20,753 nucleotides of DNA from an uncultured Desulfobacterales bacterium (GTDB lineage Bacteria; Desulfobacterota; Desulfobacteria; Desulfobacterales; JAFDCJ01), in contig CALZJV010000191.1 of assembly GCA_945787595.1 (NCBI GenBank), positions 1 to 20,753 of the forward strand, given 5' to 3'. Shown piece by piece: positions 14,181 to 20,753 of the stretch; within the stretch, counting starts at the first letter, position 1, and each line of letters opens with the position of its first letter. Both the position numbers and the translations under genes were made by a program. The notes beneath the pieces were generated by a model, which saw only the letters and a program-made list of their open reading frames with translations, was not told the origin of the DNA and did not search any database.

Positions 14181-16784
14181 ATGAAGTTTAAACAGATGCA
14201 ATTTTCCAGCATTCTTTTCGGTCTTGAAAAATTGTTGAAACGCACGGCCAAAAAATATCCTGCCTTTGCCGAGCGGCTGTGGGAAAAAAATCTAACGGCT
14301 CAAATCAAACTGATGGATCATTCCTCCGGAAGGTTTTATACCTTCCATCATGGAAAGGTCAGTTCCCAAAATGGAATCCATGACAATCCCGATATTTGTA
14401 TGATGTTCAAAGATGCCGAACTGGCTGTTAAGCTGCTCATGCCACCCAGAGACCACCTGGCCATGATCAATGCCATGAAAAATTTTCAAATCGGACTCCA
14501 GGGTCCGGATGAATTGACCATGTGGTTTATGGAAACCCTCAATCAAATCTTTACCAGCGGCATGGTATACGGCACCGATGCAGGCAGCGGAGTCAAGCGC
14601 TACACCAGCAATACCAACGGCGGACCGGTTTTTGTTTATGTGAAAGATAACAAGATTATCCGCATTACGCCGATTGAATTCGATGACAGCGATGCCGACC
14701 CCTGGACTATCACGGCCCGGGGCAAAGAATTCACGCCGCCGCGCAAGACCACGGTTAATCCATATACCCTGGCCTGGAAGTCCATGGTCTACTCCCGGGA
14801 CCGGTTATTGTATCCCATGAAGCGGGTGGATTTTGACCCCAACGGTGAACGCAACTGTCAAAACAGAGGAATATCCGGCTATGAGAGAATTAGCTGGGAC
14901 GAAGCCCTTGATATTGTTGCCGATCAAATCAGAGGCGTTAAGAAAGAATATGGCCCCGGCGCCATTTTAAACGGCAGCGGTTCGCACCATACCTGGGGGC
15001 ATCTCGGCTACTGGCTAAGCAGTCGTCTTCGGTTTTTTAATACGATCGGCTTTACACCGGTAGTCCACAATCCCGATAGTTGGGAAGGATGGTATTGGGG
15101 GGCCATGCATCATTGGGGACACAGCTCGCGTCTGGGGGCACCGGAAACCTACGGTACGGTGGAAGATTGTCTCAAGCATTGTGAAATGATTGTTTTCTGG
15201 TCCAGTGATCCGGAATCCACCAGTGGGGTTTACGGTGCATTTGAGGGTACCATCCGGCGCCAATGGTTGAAAGAATTGGGAATAAAAATGGTTCATATCG
15301 ATCCATTTTATAACCATACCGCCGCGTTAATGGGCGGCAAATGGCTGGCCCCCAGACCGGCGACCGGCAATGCCTTAGCCCTTGCCATTGCCTACGTTTG
15401 GATCACCGAGGAGCTTTACGACCGGCAATATGTCGCCAATCGTACGGTCGGGTTTGACAAGTGGAAAGATTATATCCTAGGCCAAGAAGACGGCCTACCC
15501 AAAACGCCCGAGTGGCAGGAAAATGAATCTAACATTGCCGCCAAAGATGCCAGAGCGCTGGCCAGGGAATGGGGATCCCAAAAGACCTATCTGGCTGCCG
15601 GCGGGCTGCAGGGTTTTGGCAGCGCCTGCAGATGTGCCACGGGCAATGAATGGGCCCGTTCGATGGTTTGTTTGATGGCCATGCAGGGCTTGGGTAAACC
15701 CGGAGTTAATATGGGATGTCTGCAGCAGGGCACCCCGGTTGATACGAAGTTTTTCTTTCCGGGTTATGCTGAGGGCGGATTGTCCGGTGACATCCAGGGC
15801 ACTGCCATGGCGGTCAATATGTACCAGCGGATGCCCCAGCTTCCCACCGTCAACTCGGTGTATCAACGCGTCCCCCGCTTGAAAATACCCGAGGCGGTTC
15901 TGGACGGACATTGCGAAGGCTATCCCACCGATCCGAAAACAATTGAAGGACAATTTCTTAAATTCGGCTATCCGACACCGGGCCATTCACCCGTAAAAAT
16001 GTATTATAAATACGGAGGGTCTCACTTCGGCACCATGACGGAGACCAATCGATATGCCAGAGCCTACCGATCTGATAATTTAGAATTTGTGGTCAACCAG
16101 TCCATCTGGTTTGAAGGTGAAGCAAAATTTGCGGATGTATTATTGCCGGCCTGCACCAGCTTCGAAAGATGGGATATCAGTGAATTTGCCAATTGCGGCG
16201 GATACATCCAACATTCATTTACACAGTGCAACCATCGCGTTGCCGTCCTGCAACATAAATGCATTGAGCCTCTGGGGGAATCAAAGTCCGATTACCGGAT
16301 CTTCTGGGATTTGACCAAGCGGTTGGGGCTGGCGGCCCCGTTTTCCGAGGGCATGAGTGAATTGGAATGGTGCAAGCGACTGTTTGATGCCACGGACCTG
16401 CCCAACCACATTTCCTGGAAAGACTTCCTCAAAAAGGGATACTTTGTCATTCCGCCCCCGCCGGAAAATCTCAGGGACCCGGTATCCTTTCGATGGTATG
16501 CCGAGGATAGGCCCAAGGATACCCCCGAGTTGGCACCCTTGCCCGCGGATTATACCGAGCAATTCGGCCAAGGGCTTCAGACGCAATCCGGCAAACTCGA
16601 ATTTGAGTGTTCCAGTCTGAAACGGTTTGACCCCCATGACCCGGAGCGGCCGCCGATCAGCAAATATATTCCGGCCTGGGAAGGCCATCATACCACGGCG
16701 CTTTATGAAAAATATCCATTGCAGCTGATATCGCCGCATCCGCGGTTCAGCTTTCATACCATGGGCGAATCGTCAACGATGTGA
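14181..16784 (+). CDS. athL: Transhydroxylase-like molybdopterin oxidoreductase large subunit, with N-terminal SCP-2-like domain (frameshifted before its C-terminal domain)
   Basis: Large catalytic subunit (867 residues to the stop) of a DMSO-reductase-family enzyme closely resembling pyrogallol-phloroglucinol transhydroxylase of Pelobacter acidigallici. From about residue 143 ([20 protein letters not shown]) the match runs end to end. The residues known to matter in AthL are conserved: His144 as H269 (SHHTWG), Asp174 as D299 and the Mo ligand Ser175 as S300 (NPDSWEGW), and Tyr404 as Y529 (FPGYAEGG). There is no Tat signal, so it is cytoplasmic. Residues 1-140 are an extra domain that resembles SCP-2 lipid-binding proteins ([26 protein letters not shown]) and is absent from AthL. 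Translation ends at TGA 16782-16784 within the conserved HTMG...KDHRV region; the remaining C-terminal domain continues in another frame. GAGGAA precedes ATG 14181. The exact substrate is inferred, not proven. Confidence 0.88.
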   Translation: MKFKQMQFSSILFGLEKLLKRTAKKYPAFAERLWEKNLTAQIKLMDHSSGRFYTFHHGKVSSQNGIHDNPDICMMFKDAELAVKLLMPPRDHLAMINAMKNFQIGLQGPDELTMWFMETLNQIFTSGMVYGTDAGSGVKRYTSNTNGGPVFVYVKDNKIIRITPIEFDDSDADPWTITARGKEFTPPRKTTVNPYTLAWKSMVYSRDRLLYPMKRVDFDPNGERNCQNRGISGYERISWDEALDIVADQIRGVKKEYGPGAILNGSGSHHTWGHLGYWLSSRLRFFNTIGFTPVVHNPDSWEGWYWGAMHHWGHSSRLGAPETYGTVEDCLKHCEMIVFWSSDPESTSGVYGAFEGTIRRQWLKELGIKMVHIDPFYNHTAALMGGKWLAPRPATGNALALAIAYVWITEELYDRQYVANRTVGFDKWKDYILGQEDGLPKTPEWQENESNIAAKDARALAREWGSQKTYLAAGGLQGFGSACRCATGNEWARSMVCLMAMQGLGKPGVNMGCLQQGTPVDTKFFFPGYAEGGLSGDIQGTAMAVNMYQRMPQLPTVNSVYQRVPRLKIPEAVLDGHCEGYPTDPKTIEGQFLKFGYPTPGHSPVKMYYKYGGSHFGTMTETNRYARAYRSDNLEFVVNQSIWFEGEAKFADVLLPACTSFERWDISEFANCGGYIQHSFTQCNHRVAVLQHKCIEPLGESKSDYRIFWDLTKRLGLAAPFSEGMSELEWCKRLFDATDLPNHISWKDFLKKGYFVIPPPPENLRDPVSFRWYAEDRPKDTPELAPLPADYTEQFGQGLQTQSGKLEFECSSLKRFDPHDPERPPISKYIPAWEGHHTTALYEKYPLQLISPHPRFSFHTMGESSTM

Positions 16785-17131
16785 AAGATCACCGGGTGCT
16801 GATAGACGGATATTACTACTGGATTGTACGGATCAACTCGCAAGACGCCGGCGGCCGGGGAATCGGCCCCAACGATTTGGTGAAAGTCTTCAATGATCGC
16901 GGTGCAGTCATTTGCGCGGCCCAGGTTACCGAGCGAATTCCACCCGGCTCAGCTCACTCCTATGAATCGGCCGCCGATTACGACCCGGTAGGCGAACCCG
17001 GAGAGTCGCCGGATCGCGGGGGGTGCATTAATATTTTAACGCCGAGTCGCTCTATCATCAAAAAGTCCCATAGCATTGCCTGCAATTCGTGCCTGGTGCA
17101 AATCGAAAAATGGGAACAAAAGGGAGCGTAA
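16781..17131 (+). CDS. athL: C-terminal molybdopterin-dinucleotide-binding domain of the transhydroxylase-like large subunit (separate frame)
   Basis: This 116-residue frame carries the last domain of the large subunit: [27 protein letters not shown], then [42 protein letters not shown], then [13 protein letters not shown]. Each block matches the AthL C terminus, and the domain normally wraps one pyranopterin cofactor. It is out of frame with the preceding segment. Bases 16769-16780 in this frame read IVND and continue the family sequence (N-D-V-K-D-H-R-V), so the break lies around 16765-16780. GTG 16781 overlaps the upstream TGA, but no ribosome site is visible. A frameshift or sequencing error is therefore more likely than a genuine split gene. 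Together the two parts give the expected length. Confidence 0.85.
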   Translation: MKDHRVLIDGYYYWIVRINSQDAGGRGIGPNDLVKVFNDRGAVICAAQVTERIPPGSAHSYESAADYDPVGEPGESPDRGGCINILTPSRSIIKKSHSIACNSCLVQIEKWEQKGA

Positions 17132-17138
17132 AGAACCC

Positions 17139-17978
17139 ATGAATAAATGGAACCTGATCATCGATATCGAAGAATGTGAAGATTGTAATAATTGCTTCCT
17201 GGCCTGCAAAGACGAACATGTTGACAATGACTGGCCCGGCTATGCGGTGTCGCAACCCTTACACGGGCAGCGCTGGATGAATATTATGCGCAAGGAAAGG
17301 GGACAATACCCTGTTATTGATGTGGCTTATTTGCCGGTTCCGTGTATGCATTGCGATAATGCCCCCTGTATCAAAGCGGCCAAGGACGGGTCGGTTTACA
17401 AGAGAGATGACGGTATCGTCATCATTGATCCGATCAAGGCCAGGGGCCAAAAGGATATCGTCAGGAGCTGCCCCTATGAGGCGATCTGGTGGAACGAAGA
17501 ACATCATACATCGCAAAAATGCACGTTTTGCACCCATTTGCTGGATGACGGCTGGAAAGCGCCCCGTTGCGTGCAGGCCTGTCCGACGGGTGCCCTGCGG
17601 GTTGTGCAGGCTGAGGACCCTGAGATGCTGAAAATCATCGAATCTGAAAAACTTGAAGTCCGGCATCCGCAATACAACACAACGCCACGTGTGTTTTACA
17701 AGAATCTGTATCGTTATTCCCGCTGTTTTATCGGCGGCAGTGTAGCGCTTAACGTCGACGGCATCAGTGATTGCGCCAAAGGGGCGCGGGTAACGCTGAT
17801 CAAAGATGCAAAAAAAATTGATGAAACCGTAACCGATGGCTTCGGGGACTTCAAGTTTGATAATCTTGAAGAAAATGGCGGTGCCTACCAGCTAGAAATA
17901 GTGTATGAAGATTATAACCGAAAAATGGTTGAGGTTGAATTGAAGACCAGCCTCAATGTCGGAGATATTTGTTTATAA
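17139..17978 (+). CDS. athS: Transhydroxylase-like iron-sulfur small subunit
   Basis: A 279-residue electron-transfer subunit partnering the molybdenum subunit, close to the 275-residue AthS. Twelve Cys in three groups fit three [4Fe-4S] clusters: C13/C16/C19/C23, C69/C72/C77 plus C111, and C128/C131/C144/C148. The fourth Cys of the second motif, present in four-cluster DmsB-type proteins, is absent (CIKAAKDG), exactly as in AthS. After residue 198 a beta-rich domain (VALNVDGISDCAKGARVTLIKD, TDGFGDFKFDNLEENGGAYQLEIV) matches the AthS C-terminal barrel. ATG 17139 starts seven bases after the large-subunit frame ends, with AGGGAG upstream; the longer in-frame extension lies inside that gene. 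The stop abuts a foreign gene fragment. Confidence 0.92.
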   Translation: MNKWNLIIDIEECEDCNNCFLACKDEHVDNDWPGYAVSQPLHGQRWMNIMRKERGQYPVIDVAYLPVPCMHCDNAPCIKAAKDGSVYKRDDGIVIIDPIKARGQKDIVRSCPYEAIWWNEEHHTSQKCTFCTHLLDDGWKAPRCVQACPTGALRVVQAEDPEMLKIIESEKLEVRHPQYNTTPRVFYKNLYRYSRCFIGGSVALNVDGISDCAKGARVTLIKDAKKIDETVTDGFGDFKFDNLEENGGAYQLEIVYEDYNRKMVEVELKTSLNVGDICL

Positions 17979-18326
17979 TTGTTTATTTCGCATGATCTGG
18001 CATTGGTGGATTATTTTTGTAGCCGGGTGGTCGTCATGTACCTTGGCAGTGTGGTGGAGATCCTTCCAGCCAACCAGGTTTCGGTTGCACCCCGACACCC
18101 TTACACCAAAGCCCTGTCGGATAGTGTTTTTGTGGCCGACCCGGCGGCCCGCAAAGAGACGGTGCCCATCGAAGGGGAGGTACTCAGCCCCTTCAATTTG
18201 CCGCCCGGATGCGTGTTTGAGGCCCGCTGTCCATATGTCCAGGATGTATGCCGCAAGAACCCGCCGGCTATCACGGAGAAAGCCGAGATTGAATATGTGG
18301 CCTGTCATTTTCCGCTGGCTGTATAG
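17979..18326 (+). pseudogene. C-terminal fragment of an oligopeptide/dipeptide ABC transporter ATPase (OppF/DppF type)
   Basis: The frame begins abruptly within the H-loop region (FISHDLALVDYFCSRVVVMYLGSVVEI) and continues through the oligopeptide-transporter C-terminal domain (HPYTKALSDSVF, EGEVLSPFNLPPGCVFEARCPY, CRKNPPAI) to a normal end at VACHFPLAV. Walker A, the signature and Walker B, about 200 residues, are missing, so it cannot bind ATP productively. It starts directly after the athS stop, with no start codon of its own beyond a TTG and no ribosome site. This is a remnant left by a deletion or rearrangement; no other opp/dpp genes are in the window. Confidence 0.85.
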
Positions 18327-18452
18327 CCCTTTGCCGGCCAAAATAAGTTTACCCCTATTTCAAAGACAGGTAAAAGCCATTAAATCACAACTTAAATCCT
18401 GAACCCATTACGTCCATGGTGTACGTCGCTAGACCAGGAAAGGAGAGAAGTT

Positions 18453-19169
18453 ATGGAATTAGAAGACAAAGTTGCAATTATTACTGGTGCCAGCAGCGGC
18501 ATTGGCAGAGCCGTAGCACACAACCTGAATGAAACCGGTGTAAAACTTATTTTGACCGGAAGAAGAGAAAATCGTCTTGTGGAGCTAAAAGGCGAATTAA
18601 AGCATGCTGCCATTCTGCCGGGCGATATCAGTCAGGACGAGATGCCGCAAAGTCTGTTAGATATGGCTTTGGCCACATTCGGTCGCTGTGACATCGTCTT
18701 TAACAATGCAGGGACTATCACGGTGGGAAGCATTGATGAAATCGACATTGAAAACATGTGCTACATGGTGCGGGTCAATGTGGAAGCCGCTTTTCGAATG
18801 GCCTACGTCGCAGTAAAGCATTTTAAATCGATCGGTTCGGGGTTCTTGGTGAACACTTCCAGCGTCCTCGGCACCAAAGTTAGACCATCGGCCGGTGCCT
18901 ATGCCGGGACAAAATTTGCAATCGAAGCGCTGACAGAGGCCTTGCGGTTGGAACTTACTAAGACCAACATCGGGGTGGCCTGTATTGAACCCGGCCTGGT
19001 CCAGACTGAGCTTCACCGGGAATGGCCGGTGCCACCGGCTCAGAGCCTAAACATCCCACGGCCGCTGCAACCGGAAGATATTGCCCGAGTGGTGCGCTTT
19101 ATCTTGGAACAACCGGATCATGTCCGTTTGCCGCGCATATTAGCCGTACCTGCTGATCAAGAGCTTTAA
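18453..19169 (+). CDS. Short-chain dehydrogenase/reductase (SDR), second copy
   Basis: A 238-residue classical SDR with TGASSGIG (11-18), NNAG (about 88-91), an asparagine-containing NVEAAF helix, the catalytic Ser in NTSSVLG and YAGTK as the Tyr/Lys pair, plus PGLVQTEL. Arg residues after the second strand (LTGRRENR) point to NADP(H). It resembles the YdfG/serine 3-dehydrogenase-like branch more than the first SDR in this window and lacks the usual VDGG C terminus. AAAGGAGAG precedes ATG 18453. It is separated from athS by the ABC remnant, so membership in the same transcript is uncertain. A role as a ring or side-chain ketone reductase is possible. Confidence 0.88.
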   Translation: MELEDKVAIITGASSGIGRAVAHNLNETGVKLILTGRRENRLVELKGELKHAAILPGDISQDEMPQSLLDMALATFGRCDIVFNNAGTITVGSIDEIDIENMCYMVRVNVEAAFRMAYVAVKHFKSIGSGFLVNTSSVLGTKVRPSAGAYAGTKFAIEALTEALRLELTKTNIGVACIEPGLVQTELHREWPVPPAQSLNIPRPLQPEDIARVVRFILEQPDHVRLPRILAVPADQEL

Positions 19170-19293
19170 CAATTTTTAATCACAGAGGAAATTTGGAATG
19201 TTTTCATCTGATGGATGATGTTATGAATGCTCATCATTCCGACACGCTGGTTTAACTCTTTTGATAATACCGTAAAAAACTCAAAATTTCTCA

Positions 19294-20130
19294 TTACGCT
19301 TCCTGCCATTGAACTTCAAAAATTCGGAAAGGTTGGTCGAATCCTTTCAGTGCAGATTCACCGCGATCTGTAAAAGAAAATTGTTTTCCAATGCACAGGT
19401 CTCGTATTACCGTCGCAACTAAAATCTGATCAGGCTCCGCTTTGTCGCAGATGCGAGAGGTAAGTTGAACTGTGGAACCAAACAAACGCTGGTCTTCTTC
19501 AACAGGCTCGCCGGCACAAATGCCAATACGAACATTAATTTTTGTGTCAGGATGTCTTTTGTTATGAGAGGCAAAGGATCTTTGGATGGTGATGGCGCAC
19601 TCCACCGCATGAGAAGCAGAAGTAAAGGAGACCATGAATCCATCACCAGTGTGCTGAATCTCTCTTCCGTTGTGTGCCTTCAATTCACCACGGGTAATGT
19701 GATTATGAGTACGGAATAGCTCCAAAGCTCTAGTGTCACCGAGGCGCGTAGTGATAGCCGTAGAATCCTTCATATCTGTAAACATGATCACGCGAAAAGC
19801 TGAATCAACGAAAGCTTCACTTGATGGTGTAAAAGATTCAGAAGACAGTTGGGGATCTTCAATTCTACCTAAAAAGGCCTCTACGGTGTCAGGGTTTACT
19901 TCCATGATCTTGTGAGGTATTGACCCGTGGGCTTCTTTATGCAGTTGTTTTACTTTTTCTTTGGCAGGCGCATCAATTAAACAAAAGGCTGAACCGCGAC
20001 CCTCATCGAACCAGTATGTTAACAGCTTGATACCATATTTGTCTTGAAGTTTTAGATCCTTCTGATGTGCATCCGCCAAGGCCTTTGCAGTTGCGCCTTC
20101 CAAAATATGACGATCCATATAGATTGGCAT
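19294..20130 (-). CDS. DUF4242 (SCO4226-like) domain fused to class III nucleotide cyclase
   Basis: A 278-residue two-domain protein. Residues 1-80 match DUF4242, the ferredoxin-fold family including the nickel-binding SCO4226 (MDRHILEGAT, CLIDAPAKEKVKQLHKEAHG, IMEVN). Residues 110-275 form a class III cyclase homology domain. Metal-binding D119 (FTDMKDST) and D163 (HTGDGFMVSF) and the transition-state Arg R226 (VQLTSR) are present. The base-selecting Lys position is Q159 and the Asn is Q222, so nucleotide specificity is uncertain. No membrane segment or signal is visible. It probably couples sensing of a metal or small ligand to cAMP/cGMP production. It is convergent with the upstream SDR, has its own promoter-like sequence, and is not part of the catabolic operon. 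Confidence 0.88.
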   Translation of the reverse strand: MPIYMDRHILEGATAKALADAHQKDLKLQDKYGIKLLTYWFDEGRGSAFCLIDAPAKEKVKQLHKEAHGSIPHKIMEVNPDTVEAFLGRIEDPQLSSESFTPSSEAFVDSAFRVIMFTDMKDSTAITTRLGDTRALELFRTHNHITRGELKAHNGREIQHTGDGFMVSFTSASHAVECAITIQRSFASHNKRHPDTKINVRIGICAGEPVEEDQRLFGSTVQLTSRICDKAEPDQILVATVIRDLCIGKQFSFTDRGESALKGFDQPFRIFEVQWQEA

Positions 20131-20168
20131 ACGTATTTCCTTTTATTTCCTGAATTTTCATTTATATG

Positions 20169-20197
20169 AATATTTGTAAGAATGAGTTGGTTGTCAA
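20169..20197 (-). promoter_or_regulatory. Sigma-70-like promoter upstream of the DUF4242-cyclase gene
   Basis: Read on the minus strand, a perfect TTGACA (-35, 20197-20192) is followed after 17 bases by AATATT (-10, 20174-20169, four of six consensus matches). This would place the transcript start about 30 bases before ATG 20130, with an AAGGAAA ribosome site between. Confidence 0.5.
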
Positions 20198-20501
20198 GTT
20201 GGCCTCTTAAAACACGCGAATTCGGCAGTTCCCTATTATCTGAAATATGTGTTGAATATGCAAATGCAAAATTCCATAGATTTCGTACGCCAATCGCTAA
20301 AATTCCGATTTTCCCCAATACCTAAAATTCATCTGCCAAATTGGGGATACCTTAAGCCGGGTATCGAAATAAGGCCAACTATGCTGAAATTACATGTTTC
20401 AAATGTATGTCGCAACAAATTCAAAACGGCCAAAATTACAGGTCAGGCAGCCTTTCTTAAAAAAGCGAATTTGGACTTTCTGCTTATCGTTATTATAAAA
20501 A
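20198..20501. other. AT-rich intergenic region without a recognisable gene
   Basis: No reading frame here shows family similarity or a convincing ribosome site. The only structure I see is an inverted repeat with 8-base arms, TCCCCAAT (20312-20319) and ATTGGGGA (20340-20347), separated by 20 bases. It could be an operator or a hairpin. No T tract follows it on either strand in terminator position. Confidence 0.5.
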
Positions 20502-20753
20502 CTACGAAACCATCGCAGAAAGGGCCTTTACGGCCAGTTCAGCGGCCATATAAATCATTAAAAGGCCGGCTAAAATATCCGAATGCGATTGATAGCGGCG
20601 CGCAAAACCCGATGCGCCGGTCCCTAGCAGCAACAACCCCGGAATTGTTCCCAAGGCAAATGCAAAAACCATGACGGCGCCTTTTATTGGGCTTCCGGAC
20701 GGCAAAGCCCGGGTAAAGGCGGCAAATGAGAGGCCGCATGGCAAAAGGCCCAT
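20502..20753 (-). CDS. TauE/SafE (UreH-like) membrane transporter, C-terminal part
   Basis: The final 83 residues of an integral membrane protein; the rest lies beyond the right edge. GLLPCGLSFAAFTRALPSGSP, then GAVMVFAFALGTIPGLLLLG, match the sulfite-exporter TauE/SafE / UreH-like family, in which the LPCG segment lies in the middle of the protein. The Met at the very edge is therefore probably internal. Members export sulfur compounds or move metal ions and often sit by cytochrome oxidase maturation genes. The exact cargo is unknown. Confidence 0.7.
   Translation of the reverse strand: MGLLPCGLSFAAFTRALPSGSPIKGAVMVFAFALGTIPGLLLLGTGASGFARRYQSHSDILAGLLMIYMAAELAVKALSAMVS

Noticed and set aside
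14181..17978. Assignment as arsenite oxidase, polysulfide reductase or DMSO reductase
   Set aside because: The SHHx[10 protein letters not shown] and FPGYAEGG motifs, and a three-cluster small subunit with a C-terminal beta domain, match transhydroxylase specifically; there is no Tat signal and no membrane anchor subunit.
19214..19238. Hairpin GATGATG/CATCATT between the convergent SDR and cyclase genes as a bidirectional terminator
   Set aside because: The stem is AT-rich and only about seven pairs long, with no T tract after it on either strand.
20249..20674. 141-codon plus-strand frame near the right end
   Set aside because: It overlaps the TauE/SafE-like gene on the other strand, and its product has no recognisable domain.

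Overview
This 20.7 kb window looks like chromosomal DNA of an anaerobic bacterium, most likely a Desulfobacterota (deltaproteobacterial) sulfate reducer or syntroph. That placement is an inference. It rests on the mixed-GC coding style, strong AGGAGG ribosome sites, a DMSO-reductase-family molybdoenzyme closely resembling pyrogallol-phloroglucinol transhydroxylase, several TRAP/ABC uptake genes in one cluster, and short intergenic inverted repeats of the kind often found in those genomes. No rRNA, tRNA, CRISPR array or insertion sequence was seen.

Layout. Positions 1-5484 hold an IclR-type regulator (5' end cut by the window) followed by a branched-chain-amino-acid-type ABC importer in the order livG-livF-livH-livM-livK. 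The livG copy is broken by an internal, frame-changing deletion that removes the ABC signature and Walker B. Positions 5620-11045 hold a catabolic block: cyclase-family metal hydrolase, small cupin, short-chain dehydrogenase (SDR), 3-hydroxyacyl-CoA-dehydrogenase-family enzyme, M24 'pita-bread' protein with a degenerate metal site, and a D-2-hydroxyacid dehydrogenase. Positions 11126-14171 encode a complete TRAP transporter (dctP, dctQ, dctM). Ten bases later comes a two-subunit transhydroxylase-like enzyme (14181-17978). Its large subunit has an extra N-terminal domain resembling SCP-2 and is split near the C terminus by a frameshift. Immediately after it lies a truncated oligopeptide-ABC ATPase remnant, then a second SDR. 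On the minus strand follow a DUF4242-nucleotide cyclase fusion and the end of a TauE/SafE-like membrane protein.

How it may work together. All genes from 1 to 19169 point the same way. The transhydroxylase-like large and small subunits keep every catalytic and cluster-binding residue I can map from Pelobacter acidigallici AthL/AthS. In the known anaerobic trihydroxybenzene route, pyrogallol is isomerised to phloroglucinol, reduced by an SDR, and ring-opened by a cyclase-family hydrolase, and the hydroxy-oxo-acid is then oxidised. The window offers a candidate for each of these four steps, plus two solute uptake systems and an IclR regulator. The final thiolytic or lyase step is not present here. 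I therefore read the region as a catabolic island for a polyhydroxylated aromatic or related cyclic diketone, substrate unproven.

Three genes are broken (livG, the large transhydroxylase subunit, the oppF-like remnant). Either the island is decaying or the assembly carries errors; raw-read checks would decide.
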